In this document: positions 56,295 to 64,000 of the stretch, piece after piece | Numbering within the stretch: position 1 is the stretch's first letter | Layout of the letters: every line of letters starts with the position of its first letter | Source of the DNA: Erwinia psidii | GTDB lineage: Bacteria; Pseudomonadota; Gammaproteobacteria; Enterobacterales; Enterobacteriaceae | Assembly (NCBI RefSeq): GCF_003846135.1 | Contig: NZ_RHHM01000006.1 | Location: forward strand, 124,001-188,000 | DNA: 64,000 nt | Reading direction: 5' to 3' | Program-made: the position numbers and the translations under genes | The notes under the pieces: model-generated | Seen by the model: the letters and a program-made list of their open reading frames with translations, nothing else | Told to the model about the DNA's origin: nothing | Databases searched by the model: none

Positions 56295-57172
56295 GTCAAC
56301 TTCGTCGCAGTATGCTGTTCCTGCCGGGATCAAATGCGGCCATGCTTTCCACCGCCTTTATTTACCGCCCTGATGCGATCATGTTTGATCTGGAAGACGC
56401 GGTGTCGTTGCGCGAGAAAGACAGTGCCCGACTGCTGGTCTGGCATGCGCTTCAGCACCCGATGTATCAGCAGACTGAAACCGTAGTACGCATTAACCCG
56501 CTGAATACCCCATTCGGCCTTAAGGATCTGGAGGCAGTCGTCCGTGCCGGGGTGGATGTGGTGCGCCTGCCAAAAACTGACAGGCCGGAAGATATCCATG
56601 AACTGGAAAGCCACCTGGCACGCATTGAACGGGAATGTGGGCGTGAACCCGGCTCCACCCGGCTGATGGCGGCTATTGAATCTGCCGTCGGCGTGATTAA
56701 CGCCGTGGCAATTGCCCACAGCTCTCCACGACTGATTGGTATCGCGCTGGCCGCTTTTGATTATGTTATGGATATGCAAACTGAACGCGGTGATGGCACA
56801 GAACTCTTCTATGCCCGTTGCGCGGTACTGCACGCTGCCCGTGCCGCCGGTATTGATGCTTTCGATGCGGTGTGGTCAGACGTTAACGACGAGGCAGGAT
56901 TCCTGCGTGAGGTTGACCTGATCCGCAAAATGGGCTTCAACGGCAAATCACTGATTAATCCCCGCCAAATCGATCTGCTGCATAATGCTTATGCGCCTAC
57001 CCGACAGGAGGTGGATTACGCCAGACAGGTTATTGAAGCGGCAGAAGAGGGAGAACGCAACGGGCTGGGTGTGGTTTCGCTTAATGGCAAAATGATCGAT
57101 GCCCCGATCATTAACCACGCGCAAAAGGTGCTGCAACGTGCGGCGGCTTCTGGCTTACGTCAGCAAGGATGA
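56291..57172 (+). CDS. citE: Citrate lyase beta chain (citryl-ACP lyase)
   Basis: A 293-residue TIM-barrel enzyme that splits citryl-ACP into oxaloacetate and acetyl-ACP. Conserved blocks: [45 protein letters not shown] and [14 protein letters not shown]. Length matches (about 290-302). The start overlaps citD by four bases. Confidence 0.95.
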   Translation: MSQLRRSMLFLPGSNAAMLSTAFIYRPDAIMFDLEDAVSLREKDSARLLVWHALQHPMYQQTETVVRINPLNTPFGLKDLEAVVRAGVDVVRLPKTDRPEDIHELESHLARIERECGREPGSTRLMAAIESAVGVINAVAIAHSSPRLIGIALAAFDYVMDMQTERGDGTELFYARCAVLHAARAAGIDAFDAVWSDVNDEAGFLREVDLIRKMGFNGKSLINPRQIDLLHNAYAPTRQEVDYARQVIEAAEEGERNGLGVVSLNGKMIDAPIINHAQKVLQRAAASGLRQQG

Positions 57173-57175
57173 CTT

Positions 57176-58702
57176 ATGAATCAGACAGAACTTCTTCATG
57201 CCCAGTTCCCCCACCTGCGGGAGCTGGAGCCATTTGACCACGCACTGAGCAGCACCCCCTGGCTGGCCGACGCAAAAACAAAACGCCGCCGCAAACTGTG
57301 CGATACGCTCGAACAGGCGGTAGCCTTCTGTGGCCTGCAGGACGGCATGACCATTTCGTTTCACCATGCTTTTCGCGAAGGCGACGAAATTATCAATCGC
57401 GTGATCGACACGCTGGCGGAGAGGGGTTTCAAAAACCTGACGCTGGCGTCCAGTTCGCTCATGGGCTGTAACGACGCGCTTATCAGACATATTGAAAATG
57501 GCGTAATCAGCCGGATTTACACGTCGGGGATGCGCGGCAAACTGGCTGAAGCCATCTCCCATGGACTGATGGCAGAACCGGTACAGATCCACTCGCACGG
57601 CGGTCGCGTCAAACTGTTACAGGATGGTGAACTGAATATTGACGTGGCGTTTCTCGGCGTGTCCTGTAGCGACGAATTCGGAAACGCCAACGGCACGCAT
57701 GGCACATCCTGCTGTGGCTCACTTGGTTATGCAATGGTTGATGCCCACTTTGCACGCAAAGTGGTGGTACTGACCGCACAGCTTGTGCCCTTCCCCAACA
57801 CACCTGCCAGCCTGGTACAGGATCAGGTTGACTGTATTGTGCATGTGCCGCGCGTCGGCGATCCGGCGAGGATCAGCGTGGGGGCGGCACGTGTCACCAA
57901 TAACCCACGTGAGCTGATGATCGCCCGGTGCGCCGCCGAGGTGATCGAACACTCTGGCTACTTCCGGCAGGGTTTTTCCCTGCAGACCGGCTCCGGGGCA
58001 GCGGCAACCGCCTGTACCCGTTTTCTGGGAGAAAAAATGGCGCGTTGCGGTGTTAAAGCACGTTTTGCGCTGGGTGGCATTACCGGAAGCCTGGTGGCGT
58101 TACATGAACAGGGGCTGATAGAAAAGCTGCTTGACACGCAAAGCTTTGATGCCACAGCAGCCACCTCGCTGGCGAGCAATCCGAATCATGTGGAGATCTC
58201 CACCAACGTTTATGCCAGCCCCGGAAGCAAAGCGGCCAGCTGCGATCAACTGGACGTGGTGATCCTCAGCGCACTGGAGATCGACGTTGATTTTAACGTC
58301 AATGTGATTACGGGTTCAGACGGCGTGATGCGCGGGGCATCAGGCGGTCATTGTGATGTGGCAGCGGCGGCCAGCCTGACCATTGTGGTCGCCCCATTGC
58401 TACGCAGTCGCATACCCACCGTGGTGAAGCAGGTTACTACGCGACTGACGCCAGGCGAGTGTATTGACGTGCTGGTGACCGACCACGGCATTGCGGTTAA
58501 CCCGGCGCGTCCCGAAGTGCGGCAGCGGTTGACCGAAGCCGGGCTGAAGGTGACCGACATCGGTGCGCTTTATCAGCGAGCAATATCATTAAGCGGTGAA
58601 CCACGTCCTATTGAATTTACGGATAAAATCGTCGGCGTCATCCGCTACCGCGATGGTAGCGTCATCGATACCGTACGCCAGGTAAAGGAGTTGGCACGAT
58701 GA
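57176..58702 (+). CDS. citF: Citrate lyase alpha chain (citrate:acetyl-ACP transferase)
   Basis: A 508-residue transferase that swaps acetyl-ACP and citrate to give citryl-ACP and acetate. It contains KTKRRRKLCDTLEQAV, TISFHHAFREGD, GRVKLLQDGELNIDVAF and FNVNVITGSDGVMRG. Length is normal (510). It starts four bases after citE and overlaps citX by four. Confidence 0.95.
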   Translation: MNQTELLHAQFPHLRELEPFDHALSSTPWLADAKTKRRRKLCDTLEQAVAFCGLQDGMTISFHHAFREGDEIINRVIDTLAERGFKNLTLASSSLMGCNDALIRHIENGVISRIYTSGMRGKLAEAISHGLMAEPVQIHSHGGRVKLLQDGELNIDVAFLGVSCSDEFGNANGTHGTSCCGSLGYAMVDAHFARKVVVLTAQLVPFPNTPASLVQDQVDCIVHVPRVGDPARISVGAARVTNNPRELMIARCAAEVIEHSGYFRQGFSLQTGSGAAATACTRFLGEKMARCGVKARFALGGITGSLVALHEQGLIEKLLDTQSFDATAATSLASNPNHVEISTNVYASPGSKAASCDQLDVVILSALEIDVDFNVNVITGSDGVMRGASGGHCDVAAAASLTIVVAPLLRSRIPTVVKQVTTRLTPGECIDVLVTDHGIAVNPARPEVRQRLTEAGLKVTDIGALYQRAISLSGEPRPIEFTDKIVGVIRYRDGSVIDTVRQVKELAR

Positions 58703-59235
58703 CCGCAACACCGTGCAAAACCGCCATCAGCATGGAAAGCTGGCTGGCAGCAAAAGAGCACCGCGCAGCCCGTCAGAGCAACTGGCTTGCTGAGTATCAG
58801 CAACCGGTGCTCTCCCTGACCCTGATCACCCCGGGCGGTATTAAAAACAGTAGCCGTTATCGTAATCTGATGGGGATCGCGCTACAGCAGTGCGATCAGC
58901 TACTGTGGGAACATCGCTGGCTGGTGCTGGATCGCCAGCTACTGTGGCTACCAACCGGACCGGAGGCAATGTGGTGCGTGCAACACCCTGCGGCGGAAAT
59001 TAAAACCCACTGTATTGCGCTTGAACAGTCGCACCCGCTGGGCAGGCTGTGGGATCTGGATGTCATCTGCTCACAGGCCGGCCATATCGGACGGCAGCGC
59101 ATTGGCTTACATTTGCGTCGCTGCCTGATCTGTGACGCCCCGGCCCATGTCTGTTCCCGCTCGCGCAGGCATGCCACTGAACAGCTGGTTGCTCACGTGG
59201 ATAAGATGATTGATGACTGGTTTGCCCGCGACTGA
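58699..59235 (+). CDS. citX: Apo-citrate lyase phosphoribosyl-dephospho-CoA transferase
   Basis: A 178-residue enzyme that attaches the prosthetic group, made by CitG, to the citrate-lyase acyl carrier. Conserved blocks: SLTLITPGGIKNS, HPLGRLWDLDVI and RRCLICDAPAHVCSRSRRH, the last with the expected Cys. Length fits (183 in E. coli). It overlaps citF and citG. Confidence 0.92.
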   Translation: MTATPCKTAISMESWLAAKEHRAARQSNWLAEYQQPVLSLTLITPGGIKNSSRYRNLMGIALQQCDQLLWEHRWLVLDRQLLWLPTGPEAMWCVQHPAAEIKTHCIALEQSHPLGRLWDLDVICSQAGHIGRQRIGLHLRRCLICDAPAHVCSRSRRHATEQLVAHVDKMIDDWFARD

Positions 59236-60016
59236 GCGGCCCGCTGTCAATGTCCCCCACCTTGCAGAAGAAGCGCTAAGGATGGAGCTGGCATTAACGC
59301 CGAAACCGGGATTGGTCGATGCACATAATAGTGGCGCACACCGCGATATGGATTACACGCTGTTGGCACGCAGCATTGACGCGATCGCTCCGTGGTTTTC
59401 CCGTTTCACCCAGCTGGGCGGTGAACAGGTAAACTGTCCCGCCTCAGAACAGCTGTGTCTGTTACGTCCAATGGCGCTGGCATGTGAACAGGCAATGTAC
59501 CGTGCAACCGGCGGGGTAAACACCCATAAGGGGGGGATTTTTGCTCTCAGCCTGCTGTGCTTTGCCGCCGGGCGTCTTGAACAGGTAACATCACGACATC
59601 TTTGCCAGGAAGTCAGTGACATCTGCCAGGGACTGGTAACCCGTGAGCTTGTTGGGCGCGACACATGGATAACCGCGGGAGAAAAACAGTTTCAACGCTT
59701 TGGACTGACCGGCGCACGCGGCGAGGCGGAAAGCGGCTTTGCCACGGTGCGCCGCGTCTCTGTCGGCTGGGATCGCCGTGACCTGCATACGCTGCTGCTA
59801 CGTATCATGGCCGTCAACCCCGACAGTAATCTGGTGTCGCGCGGGGGGCTGTCGGGGCTGCAATATGTGCAACGATATGCACAGCGATTACTGGATAACG
59901 GCTGGGATATTCAGACAATGGCAGAGATGGATCGGGCTCTGATAGCCAGAAATCTCAGCCCGGGTGGCAGTGCCGATTTACTGTCAGTAGGGTGGCTTTT
60001 GTCCTGCTGTGACTGA
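59213..60016 (+). CDS. citG: 2-(5''-triphosphoribosyl)-3'-dephosphocoenzyme-A synthase
   Basis: A 267-residue enzyme making the precursor of the citrate-lyase prosthetic group from ATP and dephospho-CoA. Blocks: EEALRMELALTPKPGLVDAH, GAHRDMDYTLL, GGVNTHKGGIFALSLL and NLSPGGSADLLS. The start is the ATG at 59213, overlapping citX by 23 bases. It ends the operon; no citT or oxaloacetate decarboxylase gene follows. Confidence 0.92.
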   Translation: MTGLPATERPAVNVPHLAEEALRMELALTPKPGLVDAHNSGAHRDMDYTLLARSIDAIAPWFSRFTQLGGEQVNCPASEQLCLLRPMALACEQAMYRATGGVNTHKGGIFALSLLCFAAGRLEQVTSRHLCQEVSDICQGLVTRELVGRDTWITAGEKQFQRFGLTGARGEAESGFATVRRVSVGWDRRDLHTLLLRIMAVNPDSNLVSRGGLSGLQYVQRYAQRLLDNGWDIQTMAEMDRALIARNLSPGGSADLLSVGWLLSCCD

Positions 60017-60055
60017 CATGCATCGTCCACTGACAGACAGATTATCCTCCTCCCT

Positions 60056-60079
60056 CACCGGAACCGGCAGGCTCCGGTG
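60056..60079 (+). terminator. Hairpin after citG
   Basis: CACCGGA and TCCGGTG form a seven-base stem 40 bases past the citG stop, followed by GGGTGGTTTTATT. It is a plausible terminator for the citrate operon and also separates it from the convergent lafK. Confidence 0.6.
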
Positions 60080-60090
60080 GGGTGGTTTTA

Positions 60091-61119
60091 TTACCTACCT
60101 TCGGACGTGGCGTGGAGAGAAAAGTTGATAATGTTGTCAAAACCCTGTTCACGCATACTGGCCAGACGATAGCGCAACGCGCGCGGCGTGATACCGAGAA
60201 AAGCGGCGGTACGTGATTTATTGCCCTGATAACGTTTCAGCAGATCGGTGAGGTACTGGAATTCCGCCAGTTTTCCACGTTGCTTAATCAGATTATTTTC
60301 GCCACGTTCCGGGACTGAAAGGCTTTCCTGCCGGCCAGGCAAAGGCACAAGGCCAAAACAATTGGCATCCAGCGCACCGCCCTCGCACAAAATCAGGGCG
60401 CGCTGCACGGCATTTTCCAGCTCACGTACGTTGCCCGGCCAGTCGTGGGCCAGCAGCGCGCTGCGCGCCTGCTCCGTCATACGGGGATTGCTGATGGAGA
60501 ACATACGGTATTTTTCAATAAATAATTCGGTTAGCGGGATGATATCTTCCTTTCTTTCACGCAACGGAGCGACGGGAACAGGTACCACAGAAAGACGGTA
60601 AAAAAGATCCTGGCGAAAACGACCCTCTGCAATTTCCACAGCGAGATCTTTATTGGTTGCGGCAATCAGGCGGATATCCAGCAGAACGGATTTATGGCTG
60701 CCTAAGCGCTCCACTTTTTTCTCCTGTAAAACTCGCAATAATTTCACCTGTAACGCCATCGGCATATCGCCTATTTCATCCAGCAGGATGGTTCCGCCAT
60801 TCGCCTGTTCAAATTTTCCGGGCTGGCTGTTTATCGCCCCGGTATAAGCCCCTTTTTCGTAGCCAAATAAGATTGCTTCCAGCATATTTTCTGGAATTGC
60901 AGCACAGTTCACGCCAACATAGGGTGCATCATAATTAAAAGCATGATGATGAATATATTTTGCCACGCACTCCTTTCCCGTACCGGTTTCACCAGTTATC
61001 AACACGGGAACATTGACTTCTGCCAGGCGACGTGCCATTGACAACAGTGAAACACTGGAATGAGAGTGCGCAACGAAATAAAAATCATTGCGATTAGATG
61101 GTTTCCTTTTCATTTTCAT
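60091..61119 (-). CDS. lafK: Sigma-54 activator, Flag-2 master regulator
   Basis: A 342-residue AAA+ activator of sigma-54 RNA polymerase. It has Walker A GETGTGKE, the loop GAYTGA (Phe changed to Tyr against the common GAFTGA), Walker B GGTILLDEIGDM and a C-terminal HTH (NKSRTAAFLGITPRALRYRLASMREQGF). It lacks any receiver domain. The short form and the RALRYRLASMREQG helix match LafK, which switches on lateral-flagella genes. It is divergent from the lfi/lfh genes, the normal order for Flag-2. The lfiE-J genes that should follow have been replaced by the citrate genes. Confidence 0.75.
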   Translation of the reverse strand: MKMKRKPSNRNDFYFVAHSHSSVSLLSMARRLAEVNVPVLITGETGTGKECVAKYIHHHAFNYDAPYVGVNCAAIPENMLEAILFGYEKGAYTGAINSQPGKFEQANGGTILLDEIGDMPMALQVKLLRVLQEKKVERLGSHKSVLLDIRLIAATNKDLAVEIAEGRFRQDLFYRLSVVPVPVAPLRERKEDIIPLTELFIEKYRMFSISNPRMTEQARSALLAHDWPGNVRELENAVQRALILCEGGALDANCFGLVPLPGRQESLSVPERGENNLIKQRGKLAEFQYLTDLLKRYQGNKSRTAAFLGITPRALRYRLASMREQGFDNIINFSLHATSEGR

Positions 61120-61475
61120 TCGGACTCACCTCACAGTGATAATGATTTATTGCGTCCTGTCAAACCTCATTACTAAGTCATAAGAAAGGCATGAATAAGA
61201 GAGAAAATTATTCATAAAATGGCAGCTCCTCCGCCGCCACTTGCTATGGGGGTAAGTATACATTTTTGTTGTTTATCTTCTTAACTTTAATTATATATTA
61301 AAAAATAAATTGATATATTTCAAAGGATTAAAAATTAACCACACAAAATAATGGGTTAAATAATAAAAAATTAATAATCTTTGAGGGGTTGCCTGAATGA
61401 GAAAACAGAGGTCTAATTTATTTTACCAATGACAGCCTGATTCATTTTTAAGTGTTAATGAAAAAGGAGAGAGCC
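61120..61475. promoter_or_regulatory. AT-rich divergent region between lafK and the lfi genes
   Basis: About 355 bases of AT-rich DNA with AAGGAG just before 61476. It should hold promoters for lafK and the former lfi operon. No clear sigma-54 box was found. Confidence 0.4.
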
Positions 61476-61860
61476 ATGAGCAAAGACGGGAAAGAGAAAA
61501 GCACAAAAACAAACATTAACATAAAGGAAAATGTGTTTATTTCAGACCATTTTAAATCACAATTACATTATGAAAAAACATTTCTCAGTGAGGTGCAGAT
61601 ATCATTTCAGTAGCGGAACCACAGGCATTGAAATCCAGATTAAAAAACATTATCACTGACAGACTCCGTGATGATGATATTCAGCGTAAAAGTAGAAAAA
61701 CCGAAGAATAACCATCAACAAGTCAACAGTAATGAAACAGATGAGTGATCTGAAAACACACTATCAGCCCGGTTGAAATTTAATATCTGGATACAGAACG
61801 TTGCACGGAAAACCGGGTGACCAATATCTGGTATACGTGGCAGAAACATCGACGTTCATT
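61476..61860 (+). pseudogene. Remnant of flagellar switch genes (lfiM/lfiN)
   Basis: The ATG at 61476 with AAGGAG opens a 45-codon frame ending LSEVQISFQ at 61613. One base away the reading SVAEPQALKSRLKNIITDRL follows, like the FliM middle segment. Another piece starts MSDLKTHYQPG (about 61745), recalling the FliM/FliN LKPGD motif, then LHGKPGDQYLVYVAET. Several stops interrupt it. The order before lfhB and divergent from lafK is what a Flag-2 locus would show. Assignment rests on short motifs. Confidence 0.45.
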
Positions 61861-61986
61861 AATTATCCCGATGCTGGTTGCACGGACATTACCATCAGCA
61901 CGCTGCTCCTGCTGTTGGTTCATCTCACAATATTATCTGGCACACCAATAAACTCTGACGCAGTATGAACGGTTAAAGGTGAACTG

Positions 61987-62664
61987 ATGCTCTTAATTAA
62001 TAATAAAAGTAAAAAAAACAGAGTCCGTAAACTGAAAAAATTACGCGAATACGAAGATATTTCGCATCCAAAAAACATGCGACTGGCAGTAGGTCGAATC
62101 ACCTGCCTGCTGGTCCTTATCGCATTTACCCCATGGTATCACGGTGTAGTCTGTCGATCGTTGATAGCCATACGACAACTGGCATTCCATATCCATGAAG
62201 CAGGTTCACTGCATAAATTTACGCAGCTGATAGCCCTGATGGTGCTGAAAGTCTCGCTTTCTCTGGTGGTCATCCTGCTGGCCTCTGCACTGTCGCACAG
62301 GCTCCCCGACGGCTGGATTTTTATTGCGCGACGTATTCCGCCTGGGGTGAGAAAATGCAACCCTCTCACTTATATCAAACACCTGACAAACAGCCAGCGC
62401 GTCGCAGCAATGCTGAAAGTGCTACTGAAATGCGCCCTGTTGCTGGTTATAACCGGCATCATGTTGCAACAGAAGGTACCGTTATTGCTCAGTCTGGAAA
62501 GCTATTTTCTGAACCATGCCATCATCGCCGTTATGTTGCAGTTCACCGAAATTATGCAGCGGTTTATTATGATCATTGCGCTCTTTGCGCTGCTCGATAT
62601 CCCACTGAACCAATTTATGTTTTTCAAAAAAGCGCCCGCTGGCCAAAGAAATCTGTATGAGTAA
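61987..62664 (+). pseudogene. lfhB: Truncated FlhB-like export protein (Flag-2 LfhB)
   Basis: A 225-residue protein matching the membrane half of FlhB/YscU-family export switch proteins: a basic N-terminus, four hydrophobic segments, and the conserved cytoplasmic link (IPPGVRKCNPLTYIKHLTNS, like FxPxxxKxNPxxGxKRxFS). It ends LDIPLNQFMFFKKAP just where the family enters its cytoplasmic domain with the self-cleaving NPTH motif, so that domain is absent. Without it export substrate switching cannot occur. It lies divergent from lafK as in complete Flag-2 loci. Confidence 0.8.
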
Positions 62665-62820
62665 GGCAAAAACAGCCAGGGCTATCGGCACACTTGCCGC
62701 TGATGGCTGAATATAGCCTCCGCGTTGCCGCCACCCCACGTCTCTCTTCTCCTGCGATGAAAGTGCCGGACAAGGTGGTTTTGCAAATGGGCACCGCGCA
62801 TGGAACATCCCCTACGCAGG

Positions 62821-63813
62821 CTAACTGTCAAATAATGCACGCCAGTGGTTGATAGTATTCGGCGGATTTTTCTGGCCTTTTTCGGTGGTCATGTAGTCGG
62901 TATGTACCTCGCGTTGTTTGTCACTCTTCGGCATCACCCGCGAAGCCCATATCCTGCCGTCCGGCGTATACATGATTATCGCCGCATGATGGCTTGCATC
63001 CCCTTTCAGCGCCAGTGTGACCACGGTTGCATTGATGTCATCCAGATCGGTAGCATAGGTAATACTGTTCGCCACATTGACATATTGCTGATAATCCTTG
63101 CCGACCAGCTGACGAAAACGATCGTCGAGCGCTTTCGAGGGAAATATTCCCATCGACAGCAATGCGGCCGCAGGACGCGGGTCGTTATCTGCTCGCTGAT
63201 AAACCCCATCTATCGCCATACCGCGTTGCATCAGTAACTTACAACTGCCACCGTTGTCACTGCTGATGGTGATCTTGCCGTCGGGATGTGGGATAAAAAT
63301 AACCGGGCAACCCGCTCCCCATTTGATGTTATCGACAAAACCCACGCCCCTGAACATCCTGACATTGCCACGCAAGGTTGTTTTATAGGTTCCTCCCCAG
63401 ACCATGGCATCAAAATCAAACGTCCACTGATTTACGTTGCTGATAATTAACCGACCACCATTGCCATTGGTGGCCGATGTATTCCACCATTCTCCGCTCC
63501 ATGAGAATGATTCAGGAGCATGATATAACTGCCCAATTCCCTGAAGGTAAGCCCAGCGCAAACAGACGCTGCTGGTACAGACGTCACGCGAACGCTGCCA
63601 TTGCTGCGTCATTTTATTGACCCCTTGCGGGTTTCCCAGCTGCATCATATTGCGATAAGTATCATTTAATACGGAATCCAGCCACACCAGTTGGGGAGAT
63701 TCGCAAATGGTACTCTCCACGATAGTGGATGCCCTGGCGCACTCTATCGCCAGGGCTTGAGAGGTGCAGACAAGTGTAATACCACAAACAAGCATGTTGA
63801 TGATTGATTTCAT
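62821..63813 (-). CDS. Periplasmic LprI-like protein of unknown function
   Basis: A 330-residue exported protein (signal MKSIINMLVCGITLVCTSQALA). Residues about 20-100 form a lysozyme-inhibitor LprI-like domain (IECARASTIVESTICESPQLV, then WLDSVLNDTYRNMM) with four Cys. The rest is beta-rich and ends in RVMPKSDKQREVHT and GQKNPPNTINHW, with no recognised domain. AGGA precedes the ATG at 63813. The neighbours give no further clue. A lysozyme-inhibitor or envelope-stress role is a guess from the N-terminal domain. Confidence 0.8.
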   Translation of the reverse strand: MKSIINMLVCGITLVCTSQALAIECARASTIVESTICESPQLVWLDSVLNDTYRNMMQLGNPQGVNKMTQQWQRSRDVCTSSVCLRWAYLQGIGQLYHAPESFSWSGEWWNTSATNGNGGRLIISNVNQWTFDFDAMVWGGTYKTTLRGNVRMFRGVGFVDNIKWGAGCPVIFIPHPDGKITISSDNGGSCKLLMQRGMAIDGVYQRADNDPRPAAALLSMGIFPSKALDDRFRQLVGKDYQQYVNVANSITYATDLDDINATVVTLALKGDASHHAAIIMYTPDGRIWASRVMPKSDKQREVHTDYMTTEKGQKNPPNTINHWRALFDS

Positions 63814-63980
63814 TAATCCTGCCAAAAGATAAACTTCCAGAACTTTACGGATTATGGTCTGTTAAACGCATAATTTCATGCTTACGATATGACTGTTATA
63901 ACTTTATTGAACCTGACTGTGGCTACTGCTGACCGATGATTTGTAGTGAAATACGGCCAGTTATTTCCGGGAGATTTACT

Positions 63981-64000
63981 ATGGAAAGCGTTAAACAAAT
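63981..64000 (+). CDS. Start of an unidentified gene (partial)
   Basis: ATGGAAAGCGTTAAACAAAT begins seven bases after a GGGAG motif, a good ribosome site, and encodes MESVKQ before the window ends. Too short to identify. Confidence 0.5.

Noticed and set aside
1-64000. CRISPR arrays, tRNA or rRNA genes, prophage
   Set aside because: No spaced repeats of the right size, no recognisable tRNA or rRNA sequence, and no phage structural genes were seen.

Overview
The window looks like chromosome of an enterobacterium (order Enterobacterales). The complete BtsSR/BtsT pyruvate system, abgR-abgABT, hmuRSTUV, YghX-like, FtnA and Flag-2 flagellar genes all point that way. The mix of a fermentative citrate operon, an Anbu operon and a lateral-flagella remnant fits Erwiniaceae or a close relative, but the species cannot be fixed from the sequence alone. 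No rRNA, tRNA, CRISPR array or prophage was seen.

Layout. 1-5445: a chaperone-usher fimbrial operon (subunit end, chaperone, usher, tip adhesin, LuxR-type regulator). 5427-8169: a broken old-yellow-enzyme gene and an isolated PBP2 gene. 8193-14837: heme uptake, hmuRSTUV, with a strong Fur box, and a divergent SelW-like redox protein. 15598-23640: an MBL hydrolase, two chemoreceptors, a dienelactone hydrolase, and two decayed genes (M19 dipeptidase, LysR regulator), each associated with short tandem duplications. 23989-28081: ferritin, periplasmic catalase with its ankyrin partner, then a badly eroded IS6-family transposase. 28138-35484: GNAT, p-aminobenzoyl-glutamate uptake and cleavage (abgR-abgABT) and a PAP2 acid phosphatase. 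36100-37024: a toxin-antitoxin-like gene pair with its own promoter/operator. 37316-42126: the pyruvate-sensing kinase/regulator pair BtsSR and its target genes btsT-yjiX. 42686-47330: the Anbu proteasome-like operon with its ATP-grasp, alpha-E and transglutaminase partners and a cupin. 47590-62664: scattered remains of a Flag-2 (lateral flagella) locus, with a citrate-lyase operon and its two-component system sitting in the middle. 62821-63813: a LprI-like periplasmic protein.

Functional themes are heme and iron handling with peroxide defence, carboxylate sensing and use (pyruvate, citrate), folate-fragment salvage, and surface attachment. Gene decay is prominent: citS is fused to a fragment of an unrelated hydrolase, dpiB has lost its natural start through a homopolymer slip, and only lafF-lafS, an lfgM-like gene, lafK, an lfiM/N relic and a truncated lfhB remain of the flagellar locus.

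The most interesting items are the replacement of the Flag-2 core by citrate genes, the Anbu/ATP-grasp operon, the two-gene toxin-antitoxin-like unit, a possible small RNA between btsT and anbu, and the ToxR/ToxS-like overlapping pair inside the flagellar remnant.
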